In this document: one piece after another, positions 7,434 through 16,072 of the stretch
Layout of the letters: every line of letters begins with the position of its first letter
How positions within the stretch are numbered: the stretch's first letter is position 1
NCBI GenBank assembly: GCA_041398785.1
Contig: JAWKUA010000004.1
Location: 310,001 to 374,000, forward strand
Origin: Planctomycetaceae bacterium
GTDB lineage: Bacteria > Planctomycetota > Planctomycetia > Planctomycetales > Planctomycetaceae
DNA: 64,000 nucleotides
Direction: 5' to 3'
Made by a program: the position numbers and the translations under genes
The notes under the pieces: model-generated
Databases searched by the model: none
Told to the model about the DNA's origin: nothing
The model's input: the letters and a program-made list of their open reading frames with translations, nothing else

Positions 7434-9535
7434 GCTACCTGATCCCGGAACAGCCAGCAAACCAGTGACTTCATGGCAAGCACCGTGCCCTGTCCGCTGC
7501 CGTCTTTGCAGCGGATGCTGCCGCCAAGTTCCTTCACGCGTTCCCGGACAAGATACAGACCCAGCCCGGTTCCGTCCTGTTTGCCGGTCACGAACGGTTC
7601 GAAGATCTGATCTTTCAGGCGGTGATCGACGCCTGGTCCGTTGTCGACGATTTCAACGACCACGGCCGACTCTTCGTGGAAAGTCCGGACCGTCACCCGC
7701 GGACGGTCGCCTTCGCGAGCCGCTTCGATCGCGTTCTTGATCAGGTTGAAGAAGATTTCGCTCAGCGTGGCATCTGATGCCATTACAACGGTCTCCGACG
7801 TGTTCAATTCTGTGACGACCTGCACGCCGTACTGCCGGGCGAAGTGCCGCAGGATATGCAGCAGCCGTTCGATGACGCGGTCCGGACTTGCCGGCTTTGC
7901 GCTGTCGTCGGCCGGGCGCGAATAGTCGAGCAGCCGCCGAGCCATTTCATTTAGCCGATCGATCTCCGTAACGATCATTTCCACGTCTCTTGTGTGCTCG
8001 TGGTCCGGACCGAGGTCTTCATTCAGCAGCGTCGCAATGGTCTTCATCGACGACAGCGGATTTTTCAGTTCATGCGCCAGCGAACCGGACATCAGTCCCA
8101 GCACTGACAGTTTTTCCTGCTGCATGGCGCGACGTTCGGCGGTCTGTCGAGCCGCTTCCAGATGCCGGTTGTGCAGCGTCGCCGCAAACTGGTCGGCGAG
8201 CAGCGCCAGCGCGTGAAGCTGTTCCGTGCTGATACGGTCGCGGCCTTCCGGAAGCCCCAGCAGCAGCCAGCCCTGAATGTCACGGAACGCTATTCGAAAC
8301 ACGGCGGCAGCATCCAGCTCCCGCAATCGCGCTGCAGCATCAATCTGGCGGCACGAAGCTCGTTCATGCCAGAGCTCTTCATCCTGAAACGTCACGCCGC
8401 AGATCTGCTCCCGCAACCAGTCCGGGACCTGATTCCGCAGCCACGCTTCCGGAGCACCGCACATGGCGGGAAACGGCTCCGCCAGACACAACCACGCGTA
8501 CTCCACATTCAGCGCCTGTTGCAGTGCGCTGACAAACCAGGAAGCGATGTCGGTCGCGTCACCGGTTGCGCGCCGCGACAACTCCACGGACAGATGATGA
8601 GTCGCGTCACGAACGCGTGTCACGTCGCGGCCGACCAGATATCGCAATGCTTCGCCGACTCGCAGTCGAAGCGGCTGCCATGCCAGCACCAGCAACACCG
8701 CCAGAATTCCTTCCAGCAGCAGCAGGTTCAGATTCAGGTCGCCACCAATTCTGCGGGCAACCGGGGCGATTGTGATCGCATGCAGCCACAGCAAAGCAAA
8801 CACAATGGCTCCGTAGACCAGCGTTCGTTCCAGAACCAAAGGAAGCAGTCTGCGTCGAAAGATGTGCCATGCAAACACGAATGTCGGAGCCAGCGGAGAC
8901 ATGGCCGTCAGCAGGCGCAGAGCAGGTTCCGCGGTCGATGTTTTCGAAAGTGTCGAATAGAGGATTGCCAGCCCGGTGGCCACAACCAGGCAGACTGCCA
9001 TCTGCCACAGCACGTGATTTCCACCCGGCAGCTGCAGCCGACGGTATTGCCGAAAAAACAGCACCGCGGCAGCAAGATTCGCCATGCTCAGCCACAGCAG
9101 ATACGGAATGCGAAACGCATTCACGGCATCCATGAAGTCTCGAGTATCACTACGAATCACGACCGCCGCCACAGGAACCAGCATCAGCACCGGTGTGTAG
9201 AACGCGGTTAGTCGGCGATCGAATTTCGGAAACGGATCCGCTCCGGACAACTGCAGCCTGACCGCTCCGTGCAGCAGCGCGCAGGGCATCAGCAGCAGTC
9301 CGCCGGCCATCATGATCATGGAGGCGTCGTCGAATGCTGCGGCCAGAATCCCCGACACCGGTCGCAGCAGCACGTGAGCAAAGTTCCCGGCATGCCACAG
9401 CCACGCTCCGCCAGCCAGCCATTTCATCCACAACGCAACAACCGGCCGGTTGACTCGATCCAGCATCACCAGAAGCAACACCGACTCCACAACAGTGGCA
9501 AACCCGTGACAGAAAAGTTCCAGTTGAGCGAGCAT
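7364..9535 (-). CDS. Membrane-bound sensor histidine kinase
   Basis: 723 residues. Residues ~1-290 hold about eight hydrophobic segments, and a GAF-like sensor region follows (~300-450). The HisKA phosphoacceptor motif is GLMSGSLAHELKNPLSS, with the His in the H-box. The HATPase_c domain has the N-box FFNLIKNAIEAA, G1 VDNGPGVD, F-box IFEPFVTGK and G2 DGTGLGLYLVRERV. It would autophosphorylate and pass phosphate to the adjacent NtrC-type regulator, probably signalling envelope state, since the upstream genes are membrane proteins and a PspA homologue. The last ~30 residues (from about KSLVCWLFRD) are encoded by the inverted-repeat element and are not kinase sequence. The true stop was probably near 7470, so the tail is a read-through into the repeat. 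Confidence 0.87.
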   Translation of the reverse strand: MLAQLELFCHGFATVVESVLLLVMLDRVNRPVVALWMKWLAGGAWLWHAGNFAHVLLRPVSGILAAAFDDASMIMMAGGLLLMPCALLHGAVRLQLSGADPFPKFDRRLTAFYTPVLMLVPVAAVVIRSDTRDFMDAVNAFRIPYLLWLSMANLAAAVLFFRQYRRLQLPGGNHVLWQMAVCLVVATGLAILYSTLSKTSTAEPALRLLTAMSPLAPTFVFAWHIFRRRLLPLVLERTLVYGAIVFALLWLHAITIAPVARRIGGDLNLNLLLLEGILAVLLVLAWQPLRLRVGEALRYLVGRDVTRVRDATHHLSVELSRRATGDATDIASWFVSALQQALNVEYAWLCLAEPFPAMCGAPEAWLRNQVPDWLREQICGVTFQDEELWHERASCRQIDAAARLRELDAAAVFRIAFRDIQGWLLLGLPEGRDRISTEQLHALALLADQFAATLHNRHLEAARQTAERRAMQQEKLSVLGLMSGSLAHELKNPLSSMKTIATLLNEDLGPDHEHTRDVEMIVTEIDRLNEMARRLLDYSRPADDSAKPASPDRVIERLLHILRHFARQYGVQVVTELNTSETVVMASDATLSEIFFNLIKNAIEAAREGDRPRVTVRTFHEESAVVVEIVDNGPGVDHRLKDQIFEPFVTGKQDGTGLGLYLVRERVKELGGSIRCKDGSGQGTVLAMKSLVCWLFRDQVAMFNRDPWGALDWFAGITRSGIR
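7435..7467. repeat. Partial copy of the inverted-repeat element interior
   Basis: CTACCTGATCCCGGAACAGC and CAGCAAACCAGT repeat the interior of the element (compare 7365-7402). The fragment lies inside the kinase frame between its ATPase domain and copy 3, which indicates that the kinase tail has been replaced by repeat sequence. Confidence 0.55.
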
Positions 9536-9642
9536 GAAACAACTTCGTTGCAGTTACGAATCCTCACAGGCAGCGTATCGAAAGTCCTCGCGTCGTCGTA
9601 GTCGAGCCTCGCGGTTGCTGACTCGTGGAGGCTCTTTGTGCA

Positions 9643-10080
9643 TTAAGACAAGGCGTGCCCGAGGGAAACAATTCCGCCGCCGAACCAGATCAGCCAGCCA
9701 AGGCTCCAGATCAGCATGCGAATGACGCGGGCAGTCGCGTGCTTCGGACGCCACATCCACTGCACGAACACGGCCAGCAGCAGCGGAGGCAGGCACCACG
9801 GGAGCAGCCACAAGGAACACTCAAGGCAGCAGCCCTGCATCTCCAGCGCGACGGCGCCGGTCATCGGTCCGAACAGCGATGCCACTGTCGTCAGTGCCAC
9901 TCGAACCGGCCGCTGAGTCGCGTTGTCCAGCCCGTTGGAAATAGCCAGAAACGTCAGCGCTGCAAACACGCCCCACAACGCGAGAAACGTCATCAGGTGA
10001 GAACTGCTCAGCCAGCCGTGGCGACGTTCTCGCGACGGCAGCGGAGCTTCAGGATGCGCTGGTGGCTGAAATGGATTCAC
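9643..10080 (-). CDS. Four-helix integral membrane protein, unknown function
   Basis: 145 residues from a GTG at 10080 that overlaps the upstream TGA (GTGA), which decides the start; the longer ATG frame to 10116 would overlap the previous gene by 40 bp. A Pro-rich cytoplasmic start (VNPFQPPAHPEAP) precedes about four membrane helices (LMTFLALWGVFAALTFLAIS, VALTTVASLFGPMTGAVAL, LWLLPWCLPPLLLAVFVQWM, MLIWSLGWLIWFGGGIVSL). A GCCLEC cluster sits between helices two and three and might bind a metal or form a disulfide; this is a guess. The gene is in a tight minus-strand run with the small proteins upstream. No family is recognised. Confidence 0.65.
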   Translation of the reverse strand: MNPFQPPAHPEAPLPSRERRHGWLSSSHLMTFLALWGVFAALTFLAISNGLDNATQRPVRVALTTVASLFGPMTGAVALEMQGCCLECSLWLLPWCLPPLLLAVFVQWMWRPKHATARVIRMLIWSLGWLIWFGGGIVSLGHALS

Positions 10081-10463
10081 GGAACAACCTCCGTACGGGA
10101 GTTGTTGCGAACACATGCCGTCTTCAGAATCGTCACGTCGTCGTCCAGAAGTCGCTCAGTGAGGTCGTCCTGTAACAATTCAGCGGTCGTCTGCCACTTC
10201 GTTCCGAGCTGTGTCAGCGACACGCGCAGCCTTGCGCTTCCAGCGTCGGAGGACAGCCGATAGTCAACACAAACCGAAATCTCTCCGGAGCGAGTGTCGC
10301 GAGACACGACGGCAAACAGAGTTCCGCGAACCAGCAGCCGTGTTCCACAGGAAATATCCAGCCATCGTTCCTGCGAGGAAGACACGCGAATCTGATCGAC
10401 GCGATACCAGCTTGAAAGAAGCCGCCAAATCGACTGGCAGGCCTCGTGGAGGCGTTGATTCAT
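10077..10463 (-). CDS. Hypothetical protein
   Basis: 128 residues, soluble, with no signal peptide or helix. An AGGAG lies about 9 nt before the ATG at 10463. The sequence alternates short hydrophobic strands (TRLLVRGTLFAVVSRD, EISVCVDYRL, ARLRVSLTQLG), suggesting a beta-rich fold. It overlaps the downstream membrane gene by four bases, implying translational coupling and a shared role. No family is recognised. Confidence 0.6.
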   Translation of the reverse strand: MNQRLHEACQSIWRLLSSWYRVDQIRVSSSQERWLDISCGTRLLVRGTLFAVVSRDTRSGEISVCVDYRLSSDAGSARLRVSLTQLGTKWQTTAELLQDDLTERLLDDDVTILKTACVRNNSRTEVVP

Positions 10464-10487
10464 GACGTCACACTCCTGCGCGGGCAG

Positions 10488-10853
10488 TCACGGTCTCGCA
10501 CGACTGAAAACGTGGGTTGCGGCCGCCGCGAGGTACAGCAAACACGGCACCACCATCCACAGCGGGAGGTGAAGTTTCGGAGCGACAGCAAAACAGAAAC
10601 CGATGACGCCCGCGAGTCCGATCCCGGCACCAGGGCCTTGCGCCTTCCAGGCAATCAGGTTGCCAAGGAAGTAAACGCCAACGAATACAAATCCGAGCGA
10701 CTCGCGCAGCGTCAACGTCCCGAACGGCTCGCCCGGCGGAATCAGATGAGCGATCAGCATGAACAGGAAGAACGCAAGGTATCCCGAACTGACGAGCCGC
10801 GCTGACCATTTCAATGATTGTGCCAGCCAGTTGATTTCGTCGTGACGTGTCAT
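10488..10853 (-). CDS. Small integral membrane protein
   Basis: 121 residues from the ATG at 10853, preceded by GGAGAG. A start at 10940 would overlap the previous gene. Four predicted helices: LVSSGYLAFFLFMLIAHLI, LGFVFVGVYFLGNLIAW, AGIGLAGVIGFCFAVA and LPLWMVVPCLLYLAAAA. This layout (a small four-helix protein behind a PspA-like gene) occurs in envelope-stress neighbourhoods, but no specific family was recognised. Confidence 0.65.
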   Translation of the reverse strand: MTRHDEINWLAQSLKWSARLVSSGYLAFFLFMLIAHLIPPGEPFGTLTLRESLGFVFVGVYFLGNLIAWKAQGPGAGIGLAGVIGFCFAVAPKLHLPLWMVVPCLLYLAAAATHVFSRARP

Positions 10854-10929
10854 TGGTGTTCTCTCCGTTCGCATGACTGACTTTGTCTCGTTCCTGGGCT
10901 CCGCCCTGGAACGAGTTGTGCCGGTCAAA

Positions 10930-11607
10930 TCACTCCGCACTGACCTGGGCCTTCAGTTGCGCGAGTTCTGCGGCCAGTTTTTCGTCGCGTTCCTGAGCTT
11001 CGAACTGGCGTTCGAGATCGGCGGCGTCCGGATCCTTGCCGTCCATGCGTTCCCAGGCTTCACTGAGAGCTTCCTCGCGTTCGACCTTCTGTTCCATTCG
11101 GTTGAACTGTGCAAACGCCGACTTGCTGCACGATCGTTCCATCGCCGCATTGATCTTCTGAGTCGACGACGCGCGCGCCATGCGAGCTGTCAGCAGCGTT
11201 TTCTTTTGCTTCGCCTGGCGAATCTTGTCTTCCAGATCTCGCACGGCGTCCTGCAGCTTCAACACTTCCTTCTGCTGTTTGGCGTGGTCATCCGCGTAGC
11301 GATCGGCTCGCTGAGTCGCCGAGACCTTTTGATCCAGGGCCGCTTTGGCGGCGGCTTCGTCGCCGCGTTTCATCGCCGAAGTTGCTCGTTCCATCCACTT
11401 GTCCGCTTCGCTGCGTTCTCGTTCGCCGCGTTTGCGCATCTGAATCTCGTCGGCGACCGCTTCCGCCACGCTGCAGCGGACTCGGTCGAGTTCTTCCTCC
11501 ATGTCGAGAATCAACTGATGAAGCATACGTTCGGGGTCTTCGATCTTTTCTCTCAGCGAAGTAACGCTGGACCGCATGACGAGACTGAATTGTGAGAGCC
11601 ATTTCAT
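10930..11607 (-). CDS. PspA/IM30-family membrane-associated protein
   Basis: 225 residues from the ATG at 11607 (MKWLSQFSLVMRSSVTSLRE); AAAGG lies about 9 nt upstream, better than the ATG two codons earlier (11613). The protein is almost wholly helical and charged, with the PspA hallmark start SLREKIEDPERMLHQLILDM and long coiled-coil stretches (AKAALDQKVSATQRADRYAD; KLQDAVRDLEDKIRQAKQKK). PspA/IM30 proteins assemble ESCRT-III-like polymers on the inner face of the cytoplasmic membrane and stabilise it under stress. Here it is flanked by multi-pass membrane proteins and the kinase/NtrC pair. In enterobacteria psp genes are sigma-54 dependent, so control by the NtrC protein is a reasonable inference. 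Confidence 0.87.
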   Translation of the reverse strand: MKWLSQFSLVMRSSVTSLREKIEDPERMLHQLILDMEEELDRVRCSVAEAVADEIQMRKRGERERSEADKWMERATSAMKRGDEAAAKAALDQKVSATQRADRYADDHAKQQKEVLKLQDAVRDLEDKIRQAKQKKTLLTARMARASSTQKINAAMERSCSKSAFAQFNRMEQKVEREEALSEAWERMDGKDPDAADLERQFEAQERDEKLAAELAQLKAQVSAE

Positions 11608-11654
11608 GAGCATTGACCTTTCGGAATCAAGAGTTTGAACAGTAACACGCGTCC

Positions 11655-14420
11655 CTACTTCCACGTCGCCAGCTCCGCCGACAGCATTCGAATTCGAGCC
11701 AGCAGTTTTTCGCGGTGGTTCTCGCAGATCGCGGCCAAAGCGATCACGGTTGCTCCAAACGCGACACCGTAGATCCACAGCAGCCCTGGGTTGTCAATCG
11801 TGGACCGCACCACCATCGCGACAAGATCTGCCAGCAGGAACGCCGAACCGGTATACGCGAGTGCTCGCAGCCGCAGGCCGATGGCAGCCAGAATCACGGC
11901 GACTGAGAAGACCATCAGCGACAGATGCGGCATCCAGCTCGATCCCAGCAGATTGAACGTCGGCGACACCAGAATCGTCAGTGCTCCGAGATACCGCAGA
12001 GGGTCATGCGACGCGGGCGGTAGTTCCTTCTTCATCAGTTCGACAAACCCCAGCACAGACAAACCAACCGGCACGAGGTACCACTGTGGGTCGGTGAAGT
12101 TCAGCGTCCGCCACAACAGAATCAGTGCAGCGTTGAGAATCATTCCGGTCAGCAGGCCGTACCGTTTTTTGCGAGTGACCAGGGCCATGTGAAAGTAGAT
12201 TCCGGCCGCTCCGAACATCGCCAGCGAATTCCACCCGAGCCACGGCGAAGGTCGTCCGAAGAGTTCTCGCCCGAACCCCATCACGGCGACGATCGCGGGA
12301 AGAATCTGCCCAACGGCCACGAAGGGTTTTCTGGCGATGTTGAAGCGCGAGCTGTCGCGACTCAGCTTTGCCGCTGCCAGAGCCACGACGGACGTTCCCA
12401 GCAGCACGAACTGACTCACGCCAACGCCGAATTCGATCACGCCGTGAACGAACAGCCATCCGACGGCCGCCGTCGTCACGGCGAAGCTCAGCCAGACTCC
12501 GGCCTGCTGCTGCCGTCGAATCGCCTGGAGAAATTCGCTCACTGCCATGATCGCGAATCCGGTACTCATCAGCACAAACTGAATGGCCGTGTAACCGTCG
12601 GCCACCAGCGACCGTGCAACCAGCACCACCATCCCCGCTCGCAGAATCGCGGTCCACGCGGCAGCGGCAGTCATGTCGAGGCGTTGTTGACTGCAATCAA
12701 AGGCCAGCACGCTGACGGCCGCCGCCAGGAACGCCAGTGGAATCACGACGACCGCAGATTCGCTCAGCAGCGCGATCGGCACGAATCCGCTCAGGCCGCC
12801 GACTGCGGCGACCAGCAGCAGCAGTTGAATGTTCGCCGCGATCGCGAGCCAGGTTCGGGTTGAACGACTTCGGTCTTCCTGGCGGGAAGTAGTTGACAAG
12901 TGATCTGCGCGGACGCTGGCAGCGTCCGCCACGTGGCTGATGCTGCCAGCATCAGCGGATCCGCTTTGCAGCGGATTGCGTTGCATGACTCCCATTGAAT
13001 TCGCCACTGCGATGCCAGCAGTGCGCCGACGCCGATCTGCAAGAAACAGCACTCCCAGCGAGATCGCCGCCGCCAGCCGAGCCGGCCAACTGAAGGCCAA
13101 ACACGACAGCCCCACAACAACCATCAGCCATGCCTCGGCGATGCGGCCGACAAGGGTCGCATTGACCGTAGGAACTTTTGCAGTGAATCCCCTTGTCACC
13201 GCGGCAGTCACCGCCCAGAGAACGGGATACCACGTGTGAGCAATCTCGACTGGCAAGAGCACAGGCAGAGCGGCAGTGACCCACAGGGGCAACAGGATTG
13301 TGCCCGCTGCCGCAGCCGTTCGACTTCGAAAGCACCAGCCCGCGGCAAACAACCACAGCACCGACACCGCCGTCGCCACCGGAGTCACTACGCCGCTCAT
13401 CGCAAGATTCGCGGTCACCAGATTCGGCAGATGAAACGCGACGGCCAGCAGCGACAGAATGAAAAGGCTCAGGTCACACATCGGCACGACGAACGCCTGA
13501 ACCTGCCGCTCCCGACCGCCGCGGTTTTCACGGACGACGGGGCTCGGTTCCCGTCGCGTTGTTTGTGCATCGTCCGCAACGCGCGTTGTCGATGGAGGTA
13601 CGCCCAGCGCAACCCGCAGCGCGTGCAACGAACAGCTATCGGCCAGCACACCGGACAGCTTCAGCCAGCCGTATGAGCAGAACGACGCAATCGCCGCGAC
13701 GATCGAAGCTCCGGCGATCAGCGGAACCGCCCCGACGCCGCTCCCGGCGAACCACGAGACCGCAGCCAGCGACAGAAACAACCAGAAGGTACTACCGGAG
13801 ACGTAGTGAGGGTTCCTGACGGTGAACATTGCGAACGCCGCCAGCAGAAAACCGAACTGAGTCACTGCGAATGGCTGCAGCGGTTGTCCGAAGTGAAACA
13901 GTGCCGCACCAGTCCAGCCGACCGACAGCAGCGCGGTCAGAATCCAGCCGGCGATTTGGCAGAGATTGCGGTCGGTGCCGTCATGTTTGACCGCGAGCCC
14001 TGGCGAGCGCTGCGCTTCGACCTTGTCAATGTCTGCGGAAGTCTCGCGATGATCACCGGCATGGTGAGCCACACGCTCCCCGGGGGTCGCGGTTGAACAC
14101 CGATCCGCCAACGGGATACGGTTCAGCACGCGATCCACAAAGCCCGTCGCCGTCATCGCCACAGCCAGCGCCGCAAGGGCGGTCAGCGAATAGCGCACAT
14201 CGACGTCGATCACGTCCATCCTGTTCAAACACGGAATTGCGCTGCCGGTTGCCAGTACCAAAGCCAGCAGTGAACCAACAACGTAACGTCGATCACGAAA
14301 CAGAATCGCGGCTGCAACGAACACCGCGACATTCACCAGCGACACGAAGAACAGTGCTTTCACATGCGTGACCGCCGCCGCGAACAGTGCGACTGCCATC
14401 AATGTGGCGAAGTGCTTCAT
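11655..14420 (-). CDS. Large polytopic membrane protein (C-terminal half or second protein)
   Basis: About 921 residues from the ATG at 14420 (MKHFATLMAVALFAAAVTHV). The open frame extends to 15275, but that stretch is a shadow of the preceding gene. There are roughly 25 hydrophobic segments separated by short loops and no catalytic motif that I can see. An in-frame block from the inverted-repeat element (peptide including EAQRSPGLAVKHDG) interrupts the N-terminal third. It follows the 440-residue membrane protein after about nine bases; in an ancestor the two may have been one ~1,350-residue protein, split by the small repeat at 14431-14472. The function is unknown. The position next to PspA suggests an envelope role. 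Confidence 0.65.
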   Translation of the reverse strand: MKHFATLMAVALFAAAVTHVKALFFVSLVNVAVFVAAAILFRDRRYVVGSLLALVLATGSAIPCLNRMDVIDVDVRYSLTALAALAVAMTATGFVDRVLNRIPLADRCSTATPGERVAHHAGDHRETSADIDKVEAQRSPGLAVKHDGTDRNLCQIAGWILTALLSVGWTGAALFHFGQPLQPFAVTQFGFLLAAFAMFTVRNPHYVSGSTFWLFLSLAAVSWFAGSGVGAVPLIAGASIVAAIASFCSYGWLKLSGVLADSCSLHALRVALGVPPSTTRVADDAQTTRREPSPVVRENRGGRERQVQAFVVPMCDLSLFILSLLAVAFHLPNLVTANLAMSGVVTPVATAVSVLWLFAAGWCFRSRTAAAAGTILLPLWVTAALPVLLPVEIAHTWYPVLWAVTAAVTRGFTAKVPTVNATLVGRIAEAWLMVVVGLSCLAFSWPARLAAAISLGVLFLADRRRRTAGIAVANSMGVMQRNPLQSGSADAGSISHVADAASVRADHLSTTSRQEDRSRSTRTWLAIAANIQLLLLVAAVGGLSGFVPIALLSESAVVVIPLAFLAAAVSVLAFDCSQQRLDMTAAAAWTAILRAGMVVLVARSLVADGYTAIQFVLMSTGFAIMAVSEFLQAIRRQQQAGVWLSFAVTTAAVGWLFVHGVIEFGVGVSQFVLLGTSVVALAAAKLSRDSSRFNIARKPFVAVGQILPAIVAVMGFGRELFGRPSPWLGWNSLAMFGAAGIYFHMALVTRKKRYGLLTGMILNAALILLWRTLNFTDPQWYLVPVGLSVLGFVELMKKELPPASHDPLRYLGALTILVSPTFNLLGSSWMPHLSLMVFSVAVILAAIGLRLRALAYTGSAFLLADLVAMVVRSTIDNPGLLWIYGVAFGATVIALAAICENHREKLLARIRMLSAELATWK
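13982..14100. mobile_element. Inverted-repeat element copy inserted inside a membrane-protein gene
   Basis: The left end is CATGTTTGACCGCGAGCCCT plus GGCGAGCGCT. The right end, CACGCTCCCCGGGGGTCGCG followed by GTTGAACAC, is its imperfect inverted repeat. The ends match those of the copies at 6.7-7.4 kb, but the ~60 bp interior is different. The element keeps the host frame open and adds about 40 residues. Confidence 0.68.
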
Positions 14421-14428
14421 CGGACGGC

Positions 14429-15751
14429 TCAACCCCTCACTCCGGCCCTCTCCCTTCGATGGGGAAAGGCAGTTGAGCTTGACTCGCCACGTCCTGCAAA
14501 GAAGCGGCTTCCCACAGCCACCGCCGCCAGCAACGGCAGATACGTCAACCCATAGAACGCGATCGGCAGGCGATGTTCGTTGATCGCGTGAGCTGCCGTC
14601 TGCTTCAACTGAGCGACAATGTCCGCGAACAGCGTGGGCGAACACTGATAAGCAATCGTCGCACAGATCAGAGCCGCCCACACAAACCCGGAATGCCTCG
14701 TATCGCGAGCCGCCAGCCCCATCAGCACTGCCGCGATCACGGTCGTTGGAATCACGGCATAGGTCGTCGAGCCGACGTACGAGAAACCGTGGAACGACAG
14801 GAAGACTCCGATCGCGGCGATGACCAGCCCCGCAAATAACGGAGCGGCGATGTTCCACGGCAGAGGACGGACGAGATCTCCCGTTCGCTTTCGAAACACA
14901 TCGGCCACCGTGCGAGCCGTCATCAGCACCGTCGCTGCGACCAGCACGCAGCCGAGTCCGATCCATTCCGCAGGAATCGCCGACAGACACTTCGCCGCGA
15001 CCAGAATCACAAACTGCAGGCCCAGCATCGCGATCGGCAGAAACCCAAAGACTCGCGGCAGCCGGTGTTCTTCGGCCAGCCAGAACGTGTGCCGATTGAC
15101 TTTGACCACTCCGACGGTGAACACGGCCCACAACACGGCCATCAGCGTGAACGCCAGAACCGGTGAACCGACAGCCGGGATGAATCCGGCGATGCTCAGC
15201 AGTTGGTAGCTGAGCAGAAATGTCGTTTGCCGACCGATCAGCAGGTGATCCAGAATCCGACTGCTGGCGAACCACAGAAATGCGATGGCCGGAATCATCA
15301 GCCCCAGCACTTCAGCTGCCGCCAGAGCATTCTGCGTCGCTGTGCCTGCGGACAGCCAACTGAGTGACAGGAAGCTGAGCGGCATCAGCAGCAGCGTCAG
15401 CAGGTGCAGCACATTCGCGGTCGCATTCAAACCCAGCCGCTTCCGCCCGAACTCAGCAAACGTGAATCCGATGGCTGTGTAGGCCAGCACCGTCAGGAAC
15501 TTGAACGTCACCGGCCAGTTCGACCATTCTCGAGTAACCAGCATCAGTGACGACCCGAAGACAATCGCCGCTCCGACAACCAACAGCCACCTGATGTTCT
15601 TTTCCTGAAAGAAGCTATCGAAGAACTGTTCAAGGAACGATCTCTGAACCGGCTTCGCTGCATTGTGGACCGAATCTTCAACGATGTCGGCTTCGGTGAG
15701 TTCAATGAATTCGGAAGTGTTCGCCCACGTTTCGATGTGTGTTTGAGACAT
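14429..15751 (-). CDS. Polytopic membrane protein (N-terminal half or first protein)
   Basis: 440 residues from the ATG at 15751 (MSQTHIETWANTSEFIELTE), set by a GGAGG 9 nt upstream. A ~45-residue acidic cytoplasmic start precedes about 12 membrane helices (for example WLLVVGAAIVFGSSLMLV, FAEFGRKRLGLNATANVLHL, GLVIAAIGVFLSFHGF). The last ~17 residues (SSSTAFPHRRERAGVRG) come from a common intergenic-type repeat and look foreign, so the natural protein probably continued into the next frame. No transport or enzymatic motif was recognised. It is the first gene of the minus-strand run that includes pspA. Confidence 0.68.
   Translation of the reverse strand: MSQTHIETWANTSEFIELTEADIVEDSVHNAAKPVQRSFLEQFFDSFFQEKNIRWLLVVGAAIVFGSSLMLVTREWSNWPVTFKFLTVLAYTAIGFTFAEFGRKRLGLNATANVLHLLTLLLMPLSFLSLSWLSAGTATQNALAAAEVLGLMIPAIAFLWFASSRILDHLLIGRQTTFLLSYQLLSIAGFIPAVGSPVLAFTLMAVLWAVFTVGVVKVNRHTFWLAEEHRLPRVFGFLPIAMLGLQFVILVAAKCLSAIPAEWIGLGCVLVAATVLMTARTVADVFRKRTGDLVRPLPWNIAAPLFAGLVIAAIGVFLSFHGFSYVGSTTYAVIPTTVIAAVLMGLAARDTRHSGFVWAALICATIAYQCSPTLFADIVAQLKQTAAHAINEHRLPIAFYGLTYLPLLAAVAVGSRFFAGRGESSSTAFPHRRERAGVRG
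14431..14472. repeat. Small dispersed repeat of the CCCTCACTCCGGCCCTCTCCC type
   Basis: CCCCTCACTCCGGCCCTCTC followed by CCTTCGATGGGGAAAGG resembles short palindromic repeats scattered through many bacterial genomes. It sits exactly where the two membrane-protein frames change over and supplies the stop codon of the first. Confidence 0.5.
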
Positions 15752-16072
15752 AACCTGCATCCTCCGTCGTGCCATGGAGAAGTGTGATGCAGGCGGCACT
15801 ATTCAAACGCCGTGCCGAGTCGCTGGACGCAGCACAGAAGTTGTCCGAAGTGCTGTGGCGAATGCAACTTCGGCAGACGGTGCCCATTTGTATTCCTGTC
15901 CCGTAGCCGCGAGGTGCAATCGTGCAACTGCGGTCGAAGTGCAGTGGCGACGCTGCGGTCTGTGTGTCATTCGGGTATGGTTCAGCGATGGCATTCTTCG
16001 CCGGACGATATTGCCAGCTGATTTCTCTCAGCGCGCCGGTACCACGATGCCTCAGACCGCACGTGTCGCACC

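Noticed and set aside
8162..9211. 349-codon plus-strand frame opposite the histidine kinase
   Set aside because: Gln/Arg/His-rich composition and full overlap with a kinase carrying all catalytic boxes mark it as a shadow.
11655..15275. A single 1,206-codon membrane protein from 15275
   Set aside because: The first ~285 codons are basic, Ser/Arg/Asp-rich and overlap a better membrane-protein frame; only the part from 14420 looks like protein.
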